7,388 nucleotides of DNA, from the NCBI GenBank assembly GCA_964470515.1, contig CAYYDD010000069.1:1-7388 (forward strand). Direction: 5' to 3'. Within the stretch, counting starts at the first letter, position 1. Each line of letters begins with the position of its first letter. This document shows, piece after piece, positions 1 to 4,801 of this stretch. This DNA is from RGIG3009 sp964470515 (GTDB lineage Bacteria > Bacillota > Clostridia > Oscillospirales > Acutalibacteraceae). The notes under the pieces are model-generated. The model did not search any database and was not told where the DNA came from. It was given only the letters and a program-made list of their open reading frames with translations. Position numbers and translations under genes: made by a program.

Positions 1-393
1 ATCAGTCGGCTCGTACATATCCATCGCAAACAGATACAACCGTACAATGTAATCGAATCCGTACAGCACCACCGCCCCGGTCAGCCAACCCGAACGCTTT
101 TTGCTGAATAACCAGCACAGCAGATAGGCAATGAGCAGTAGCACTACACACGCACCGCACACAATCTGTATGTACAGAGGCCACTCCAGCTCATAGGCGA
201 GTATACCCAGCACCGACACAACCTCGGGGATCGCCGCCACTACCACAAACGCCATATTTTGATATTGAAGTGCCCACGTCAGATTGACTCGGATGAGGAT
301 CCACCCCAAATTGACGACCGTCATCACGATCATCAGCAGTAGTGCCGACCGCGCCAAGCTATAGTGTCGTTCGTACTTTTTACGAAGCTCCAT
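1..393 (-). CDS. Multi-pass membrane protein, partial (runs off left edge)
   Basis: This is an open frame of 131 codons from an ATG at 393 with no stop before the window edge, so its C-terminus is missing. The protein begins with a short basic stretch (MELRKKYERHYSLAR), followed by hydrophobic segments at about residues 16-36, 47-67, 74-96 and 103-121. A basic turn (SKKRSG) lies between the third and fourth, so at least four membrane spans are visible. An AAAGGA sequence lies about 12 bases before the ATG, rather far for a ribosome binding site. The gene starts 17 bases after the mntP stop on the same strand, so the two are probably cotranscribed. I do not recognise a family; it reads like the small uncharacterised integral membrane proteins common in Clostridia. 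The gene call is fairly secure, the function unknown. Confidence 0.72.
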   Translation of the reverse strand, partial: MELRKKYERHYSLARSALLLMIVMTVVNLGWILIRVNLTWALQYQNMAFVVVAAIPEVVSVLGILAYELEWPLYIQIVCGACVVLLLIAYLLCWLFSKKRSGWLTGAVVLYGFDYIVRLYLFAMDMYEPTD

Positions 394-410
394 ATCCGTT
401 CAACATCCTT

Positions 411-992
411 TCAGGCCGTTAAATGCTCGATCAAAATTTTTACGCCGATACCGATCAGCACCAACCCACCGGCGATCTCCGCCTGCTTGCCGTACCGACT
501 GCCGGTACGGCAACCGAGCTGTACACCAAACAAGCAGATCACAAAGGTGATCGCCGCGATCACCGCACAACAAACCAAATAGCCGTACCACGGTGCCAGC
601 AGCCCTGTGCGGCCAAGTGCCATCGTCACGCCGACGGCCATCGCGTCAATACTGGTCGCCAATGCCATCATCAGCAGCGTGCTCCAGCTTGACGGGTCGC
701 CGTGGTGCTCTTCCTCGTCCTCGTGAAAGACCTCCCACAGCATCTTACCGCCGATGAACGCGAGCAGCCCGAACGCCACCCAGTGATCGAACGCCACAAT
801 CTGTTCGGCAAACAGCCCCGCTATCCAATAGCCGATCATCGGCATAATGCCCTGAAACACGCCGAACGCACCCGCGATACGGCTGGTCATTTTGGCATTG
901 GCACAGCCCAGCAAGATCCCGTTGCTGATGGATACCGCAAACGCATCCATCGCCAAGCCAATAGCGATGAGTAATAAGGTTAACCAGTCCAT
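411..992 (-). CDS. mntP: MntP-type manganese efflux pump
   Basis: This is a 193-residue inner-membrane protein, close to the usual MntP length (about 190), predicted to export Mn2+ and so protect the cell from manganese excess. It shows the two-fold MntP repeat: GLAMDAFAVS (Asp16) in the first half and ATSIDAMAVG (Asp116) in the second, both family hallmarks needed for transport in the E. coli protein. FGVFQGIMP lies at 44-51 and a very acidic, His-containing loop (EDEEEHH, 91-97) sits between the halves. Six membrane segments are expected. I chose the ATG at 992, not an in-frame ATG 51 bases upstream, because GGAGG lies 7 bases before it and the protein then starts at the canonical hydrophobic MDWLTLLL. 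A consensus promoter lies upstream. The gene is probably cotranscribed with the downstream membrane gene. No yybP-ykoY manganese riboswitch is recognisable in the short leader. Confidence 0.95.
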   Translation of the reverse strand: MDWLTLLLIAIGLAMDAFAVSISNGILLGCANAKMTSRIAGAFGVFQGIMPMIGYWIAGLFAEQIVAFDHWVAFGLLAFIGGKMLWEVFHEDEEEHHGDPSSWSTLLMMALATSIDAMAVGVTMALGRTGLLAPWYGYLVCCAVIAAITFVICLFGVQLGCRTGSRYGKQAEIAGGLVLIGIGVKILIEHLTA

Positions 993-1075
993 TTTATACC
1001 TCCAGAGTCTCTGACGAATAATAATACCGTTAATTTTCGGCAAGTCTTACGCACACGCTCATTCTCTTTTCAAGC

Positions 1076-1104
1076 AGTATACCAAATTTTGAAATAAAAT
1101 GCAA
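1076..1104 (-). promoter_or_regulatory. Sigma-A promoter of mntP
   Basis: Read on the minus strand, TTGCAT (1099-1104) and TATACT (1076-1081) are separated by exactly 17 bases of AT-rich DNA, close to the housekeeping -35/-10 consensus. A start near 1068 would leave a leader of about 75 bases before mntP. That leader ends in CAGAGACTCTGGAGG, a small palindrome touching the ribosome binding site. The match is visible; activity is inferred. Confidence 0.75.
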
Positions 1105-1151
1105 TCCCATTAACAATTCCTGTAGAAACTATGTATGATATCACAAAGATA

Positions 1152-1176
1152 CGGCAATTTTTACTCAAAATTGCCG
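1152..1176. repeat. Perfect 10-bp inverted repeat (stem-loop)
   Basis: CGGCAATTTT (1152-1161) and AAAATTGCCG (1167-1176) are exact reverse complements around a 5-base loop. Neither side is followed by a proper T-tract, so it is not a textbook terminator. It could still end regulator transcription or be an operator. It lies about 50 bases upstream of the mntP -35 box. The structure is certain, the role unknown. Confidence 0.6.
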
Positions 1177-1364
1177 CATACTAGTATAATTTTGACGGAT
1201 GGTCAGCAGTTATGGCTGATTCCGCCGTGCACAAACGGTTTTCTCTATACAGCCAGTCCGTCCCCTTTCGTGTACATACCTATATCTACCCTCCGCACGG
1301 TGAGCTGTTCCTCGCATACCAAAACAGGAGACGAAACACCGCCCCTACGTACCCTATCCTGATT

Positions 1365-1383
1365 TGCACAAGCCCAAACCCAC
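1365..1383. repeat. Copy 1 of a dispersed 19-base repeat
   Basis: TGCACAAGCCCAAACCCAC here matches TGCAGAAGCCCAAACCCAC at 7288-7306 at 18 of 19 positions, in the same orientation. Both copies lie in gene-free DNA that also holds GTAGGG(G/A)CG-like segments, suggesting remnants of one intergenic repeat family. Confidence 0.55.
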
Positions 1384-1406
1384 CCCGGCCGGTTCGTTTT
1401 CTTCCG

Positions 1407-2342
1407 TTACGGATGCTCGCCGCCGGTCAGTTTCACCGTCATCAGTGTCAGTTTATCCGGTTCGGGCAGCTCAGGCACCTTGCCGCTACGCAGGAATACC
1501 GTGCGGTATTCGCGCGGGGTCATCCCCGTTTTGAGCTTGAACACACGCGAGAAATAGTTATAGTCCGAAATACCGCAGTTGCCCGCGATCTCGGAGATAT
1601 TGTACTTCGGGTCCTTTAAGTACTTACACGCCAGCACGATGCGCTTTTGCAGGATGAACTTGCCGATGGCCATATTCACGTTCTTTTCCGCACAGCGGTT
1701 GAGCGTGGAGACACTCACCGACAGCTCCCGCGCAATCTCGGACACCGGCAGCTTTTCACGCAGATTTTCGTCGATGTACACTTGCGCACGTTGCCACAGA
1801 TCGTCGCGGTTGCGCTGGATGAGCTTTTGCAGTAGCAGATGCTCGATGCATATCTGTAAAATATCGCACATCGCCGCAATGCAGGAGCGCGACGTGGGAA
1901 TCAACTGGAAAAACTGATGGTTCAGCACCGACATATCGCGGATAAAATGGCGGCAATTCTCGTACACCGTATTCCACTGCGAGCCGAGCGAGGTCTGGTC
2001 ATCCAGCAGGTGCCCCAGCACCACGTAGCCCAGGATTTCATCGCCGCGCTGCCCGGATTTGATGGGCACGCACACCTCGATAAGCCCCGCGTGACACTGG
2101 TACACGCACAGCTTCCCCGTATCCTTGGCCTGACGAAAGCCGTACATATCGCACGCCTCACATTTGGACTTACCCACCGCCGTGGACTGGATGTGCTGAC
2201 AAAACGCGTTTCCCTGCGCCGGATAGCGCAGCAGTGCGCGATACTCCGGGTCAAACAGCGCACACTGGTGCCCCGTGATGAGATAGATATCCTTAAAGAT
2301 CTTTTGTATCTCGTTTAGTTCAAAAAAGAGATTCTGCACCAC
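1407..2342 (-). CDS. PocR-domain AraC-family transcriptional regulator
   Basis: This 311-residue cytosolic regulator probably controls the divergent operon. The N-terminal half (about 5-175) has the PocR sensor pattern: FCQHI (Cys48), CEAC (61-64), and YQCHAGLIE (81-89) after Cys79, then a PI...G..LGYVVLGHLL stretch. PocR domains are predicted to sense small hydrocarbon-type metabolites, and the Cys/His set suggests metal or redox chemistry. The C-terminal AraC-type DNA-binding domain covers about 183-285: first helix-turn-helix near 199-219 (VSEIARELSVSVSTLNR), second near 248-270 (ISEIAGNCGISDYNYFSRVF), ending with the signature FKLKTGMTPREYR. A short unstructured tail follows. The start is GTG, with a second GTG next to it; GGGGTG five bases upstream serves as ribosome binding site. 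Its promoter overlaps repeated half-sites, suggesting autoregulation. The ligand is unknown, but an operon substrate or product is the natural guess. Confidence 0.93.
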   Translation of the reverse strand: MVQNLFFELNEIQKIFKDIYLITGHQCALFDPEYRALLRYPAQGNAFCQHIQSTAVGKSKCEACDMYGFRQAKDTGKLCVYQCHAGLIEVCVPIKSGQRGDEILGYVVLGHLLDDQTSLGSQWNTVYENCRHFIRDMSVLNHQFFQLIPTSRSCIAAMCDILQICIEHLLLQKLIQRNRDDLWQRAQVYIDENLREKLPVSEIARELSVSVSTLNRCAEKNVNMAIGKFILQKRIVLACKYLKDPKYNISEIAGNCGISDYNYFSRVFKLKTGMTPREYRTVFLRSGKVPELPEPDKLTLMTVKLTGGEHP

Positions 2343-2398
2343 GTTCTCACCCCAAAACCCTGCACAAACATTTCATTTTGAATAAAAAATGCTAGTTT

Positions 2399-2446
2399 TC
2401 AAGTACATTGTACTATTATATTTTGTAAAAGTCAAGTACAATGAAC
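2399..2446. promoter_or_regulatory. Candidate operator: palindrome plus direct repeat
   Basis: TCAAGTACATTG (2399-2410) recurs as TCAAGTACAATG (2432-2443), one mismatch, with starts 33 bases apart, about three helical turns. The first copy lies in a 13-base palindrome, AGTACATTGTACT (2402-2414, odd centre), so it also offers a half-site on the opposite strand. AraC-family proteins bind same-face direct repeats, so these are the best candidate sites for the adjacent regulator. The second copy lies about 32 bases before the first operon gene. The repeats are visible; binding is inferred. Confidence 0.65.
2407..2435 (-). promoter_or_regulatory. Sigma-A promoter of the regulator gene
   Basis: On the minus strand TTGACT (2430-2435) and TACAAT (2407-2412) are 17 bases apart, a near-consensus promoter giving a leader of about 60 bases before the regulator's GTG. 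The -35 and -10 elements fall inside the second and first repeated half-sites, so a bound regulator would cover its own promoter (likely autorepression). No comparable -35 box is seen on the plus strand for the operon; only -10-like sequences (TATTAT at 2414, TACAAT at 2437) occur. Confidence 0.65.
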
Positions 2447-2475
2447 ATAAAGAAGTTTGAAAGGAGAACGATCTA

Positions 2476-2841
2476 ATGGACGGTAAAACAAAATGGTATT
2501 TCCCGGACGGCGAGATTCCCCCGATGGGCGACGATCCCGAGGTCTACGGCCACGAATCGCTGATCGTGCTGAATCCCAACGATGAGGAAGCGCACGTGAA
2601 GCTGTGTATGTACTGGACGGACCGCGACCCCGTATGGGGCGAGACGATGACCGTAGGCGCGAAGCGCGTCAAGGGTCTGCGCGCGACGGAGAAAAAGGAT
2701 TTCCTGGGCGAGGTGCCCAACGCAGGCGAGCAATACGCCCTGCTGCTGGAAAGCGACGTGCCGATCGTTGTCCAGTACGGCCGGTTGGACGTGCGCCAGA
2801 CGAATATGGCGTTCTACACCACCAGCGGTTATTCTGTGTAA
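2476..2841 (+). CDS. ASRT-fold (sensory rhodopsin transducer family) small-molecule-binding protein
   Basis: This 121-residue protein matches the full length of the Anabaena sensory rhodopsin transducer (ASRT) family, a small soluble beta-sandwich that forms tetramers. Recognisable family positions are the start WYFPDGEIPP (7-16), HESLIVLNPNDEEAHV (26-41), YWTDRDPV (46-53), the V.AKRVKGLR segment (60-69) and SDVPIVVQYGRLDVRQ (93-108). There is no signal peptide or membrane span. Most family members are found without a rhodopsin, and published comparative work predicts that the domain binds small molecules such as sugars. None of the genes here encodes a rhodopsin. It is first in the operon, with AAGGAG nine bases before the ATG and 35 bases before the next gene. 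It may deliver or sense the operon substrate, or act as an accessory subunit. Family assignment is strong, role inferred. Confidence 0.88.
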   Translation: MDGKTKWYFPDGEIPPMGDDPEVYGHESLIVLNPNDEEAHVKLCMYWTDRDPVWGETMTVGAKRVKGLRATEKKDFLGEVPNAGEQYALLLESDVPIVVQYGRLDVRQTNMAFYTTSGYSV

Positions 2842-2876
2842 AGTAAAATTTTATAAAAAGAAAGGTAGGAATCAGT

Positions 2877-4046
2877 ATGTCCCGCATTTGCATCCCCGAT
2901 CACGAATACCAGGAGCGCGTAAAGCGCTGCGCCGAGCTCGTAGCCAAGAAGGGCTACGATATCTTCCTCGTCAACTCCAACGAGGCTGACTACGCCAACG
3001 TGCGTTACTTCAGCAACTTCTGGCCGCTGTTTGAGCGCGCCGGTGTGGCCATCACCCCCACGGGAAAGGCTGCCCTGCTGGTCGGTCCAGAGAGCACCAT
3101 CTTCTCCGCTGACCGTAGCAAGATCGAAAAGATCTACACGATGCTCGCCTACCGCGAGTCCGCTGACCCGGCGTATCCCGAGCTGTCTCCCGTCGAGTAC
3201 GACGAGGTGTTCCGCGATATGGGCGTGACCGGCAAACACATCAAGATCGCCGTCGGCAGCTTCCTCGACACGAGCTGCGAGATGATGCGTCACCTGAAGG
3301 CCGCGTATCCCGAGGCTGAGATCATCGAGGATAAGGAGATTATGGTCTCTCTGCGCCAGATCAAGTCCGAGAACGAGCTGGCCTGCATCCGCGAAGGCTT
3401 CCGTATCGTCGAGTTGGCTACGCAGGAGGTCATCAAAAACCTGCGCCCCGGCGTGACCGAGCTGGCTATGGTCGGTATCGCGCAGCGCGTGATCTATGAG
3501 AACGGTGCCGAGTACGAGGGTCTGCCGATGTACGTGTTCAGCGAGGCTTCCACCCGCCACGCCATCTCCCGTCCCAGCTACCGTACGCTCGGCAAGGGCG
3601 ATATCATTCAGCTGAATCTCTCCGCCAAGATCGACGGTTACTCTCCCTCCATCGGTCTGCCGGTCTGCCTCGGCAAGCTGACGGATGAGAAGCGCCGCTA
3701 CGTGGAGTTCTGCCTGCAGGCTCACAACTGGACGGTCGATCAGATCAAGGCCGGCGTGATGGCGTCCGACGTCGCCAAGGGCTTCTACAAGCTGTACTGC
3801 GACAACGGCTACAAGGATGCGTACGTCTACGGTCCCTGCCACGGCACCGGTATGATTGAGGTCGAGGCTCCCTGGATGGAGACCACCTCCGATTACGTCC
3901 TGCAACCCAATATGACTTTCCAGGTCGATACCTTCATCTCCGGCCCGACCTTCGGCCTGCGCTGGGAAAAGGGTATCGTCGTGACCGAGAACGGTTGCGA
4001 GTCCACCGGTGGCAACATCGGCAAAATCTACGAACTGGATGTGTGA
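2877..4046 (+). CDS. M24-family creatinase/aminopeptidase-P-like hydrolase with lost metal ligands
   Basis: This 389-residue cytosolic protein has the two-domain M24 layout: an N-terminal creatinase/prolidase domain (about 10-155) and a C-terminal pita-bread catalytic domain (about 165-385). The linker LRQIKSENELACIREG (159-174) is typical. Normal M24 metallopeptidases coordinate two metals through Asp, Asp, His, Glu, Glu. Here the first Asp aligns with Asn247 (IIQLNLS), the second with Ser258 (GYSPSIG), the His is kept (His322, CHGTG), the first Glu is Asp351 (QVDTF) and the last Glu is kept (Glu364, GLRWEKG). His228 (STRHAIS) matches the catalytic His of creatinase, which is metal-free and also has Asn at the first position. 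The creatinase Glu of ALERT aligns with a Gly, so creatine is an unlikely substrate. It is probably a metal-free C-N hydrolase or lyase of unknown specificity. AGGA lies upstream of the ATG; the stop is 3 bases before the next gene. Confidence 0.88.
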   Translation: MSRICIPDHEYQERVKRCAELVAKKGYDIFLVNSNEADYANVRYFSNFWPLFERAGVAITPTGKAALLVGPESTIFSADRSKIEKIYTMLAYRESADPAYPELSPVEYDEVFRDMGVTGKHIKIAVGSFLDTSCEMMRHLKAAYPEAEIIEDKEIMVSLRQIKSENELACIREGFRIVELATQEVIKNLRPGVTELAMVGIAQRVIYENGAEYEGLPMYVFSEASTRHAISRPSYRTLGKGDIIQLNLSAKIDGYSPSIGLPVCLGKLTDEKRRYVEFCLQAHNWTVDQIKAGVMASDVAKGFYKLYCDNGYKDAYVYGPCHGTGMIEVEAPWMETTSDYVLQPNMTFQVDTFISGPTFGLRWEKGIVVTENGCESTGGNIGKIYELDV

Positions 4047-4049
4047 TCT

Positions 4050-4796
4050 ATGCGCTATGAATTGATGTTCCCGAAGCAGCTTGCCGCTGCCAAGGAAAAG
4101 AACGTGCCGTTTCTGTTCCCGGTCGGCACGCTGGAATACCACGGTCCTCACTGCTCCTACGGCTGTGACGGTCTGATCGCCGAGGGTCTCGCCAAACGCA
4201 TTGAAAAGGAGCGCGAGGTCGTCATCCTTCCCACGTTTTGGTACGGCACCTCCGGCTACGCGGTCGCCGGCCCCGAAAAGGGCACCGTGACCGCCAGTGC
4301 CGAGGTTCTCACCAACACCTTTAAAGACATTTTCCTCTCGTTCCTTGAGGGCGGTGTGCACAACATCGTGGTGATGATCCATCACCAGTACGAACAGGAA
4401 AGCTATATGCCGCTGACACTGGCCGCCGCCTCCGGTGCCAAATACGCCACGATGGAGTATCTGGAAAACACCCGCGGCCGCGGCTGGTGGGGTGACAATT
4501 CCTGTGCCGAGTATTACAACAACCTCGACACGGGCGACAACCCGTTCCAGTGGATCCGCGTGATACCGTGTATGAGCACCGCAGTGCAGAACGCCACGGG
4601 CTACGACCACGCCGGCCGGTACGAGGCGTCGTTGCAGGCGGCTCTGTACCCGGAGACCGTCAATCTGGCGGACATCGATCTGTCGGATGAGTGGTTTATC
4701 CAGAGTGCCCGCGAAGCCAGTGCCGAATACGGCGAGAAGATGGCTCAACTCAGCGTGGAAGCGCTGATCGAGCGTATCTGGAGCACGGAGGGCTAA
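4050..4796 (+). CDS. Creatininase-family amidohydrolase
   Basis: This 248-residue cytosolic protein belongs to the creatininase family (metal-dependent cyclic-amide and formamide hydrolases, including creatininase, formamide-cleaving ArfB and MftE of mycofactocin maturation). The first metal motif is FPVGTLEYHGPH...CD (23-40), with Glu29, His31 and Asp40 in ligand positions. VVMIHHQYEQES (107-118) corresponds to the NGHYENS stretch of Pseudomonas creatininase: His112 is kept, while the Tyr-Glu is shifted by one residue. HAGRYEASLQAALYPE (187-202) matches the HGGVFETSLMLALYP motif, with Glu192. The usual small GG after the central His is absent, so it looks closer to true creatininase than to MftE/ArfB. 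Start ATG lies 3 bases after the preceding stop with only a weak ribosome site, suggesting translational coupling. Together with the creatinase-like gene it suggests a two-step ring-opening and cleavage route. Substrate unknown. Confidence 0.88.
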   Translation: MRYELMFPKQLAAAKEKNVPFLFPVGTLEYHGPHCSYGCDGLIAEGLAKRIEKEREVVILPTFWYGTSGYAVAGPEKGTVTASAEVLTNTFKDIFLSFLEGGVHNIVVMIHHQYEQESYMPLTLAAASGAKYATMEYLENTRGRGWWGDNSCAEYYNNLDTGDNPFQWIRVIPCMSTAVQNATGYDHAGRYEASLQAALYPETVNLADIDLSDEWFIQSAREASAEYGEKMAQLSVEALIERIWSTEG

Positions 4797-4801
4797 CACC
4801 A

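Larger units (their letters stand above)
1105..1406. other. Gene-free stretch between the regulator gene and mntP
   Basis: About 300 bases separate the end of the minus-strand regulator gene from the mntP promoter. I see no credible coding region: frames open here lack ribosome binding sites and family-like sequence. The stretch holds TGATATCA (1136-1143), a perfect stem-loop (1152-1176), the palindrome ATACTAGTAT (1178-1187), a GCCCCTACG segment (1341-1349) resembling the GTAGGGGCG-type repeats, and a 19-base repeat shared with the right end of the window. The regulator gene has no obvious T-tract terminator here. Confidence 0.6.

Noticed and set aside
993..1068. yybP-ykoY manganese riboswitch in the mntP leader
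   Set aside because: The leader is only about 75 bases and lacks the conserved GGGGAGUAG-type core.
1212..1619. Plus-strand open frame of 135 codons
   Set aside because: Half of it is antisense to the AraC-type DNA-binding domain, and the rest has no ribosome binding site and reads as random sequence.
2343..2475. Catabolite-repression (cre) site before the operon
   Set aside because: No sequence with the TGNAANCGNNNNCNA pattern is visible in the divergent region.
2877..4796. A genuine creatinine-to-creatine-to-sarcosine pathway
   Set aside because: The M24 protein lacks the creatinase carbamoyl-binding Glu and no sarcosine oxidase or urease genes are present, so only the family resemblance is claimed.
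4691..4801. Longer start for the glycosidase-like gene
   Set aside because: The extension overlaps the creatininase-family gene in another frame, and a good ribosome binding site favours the ATG at 4802.
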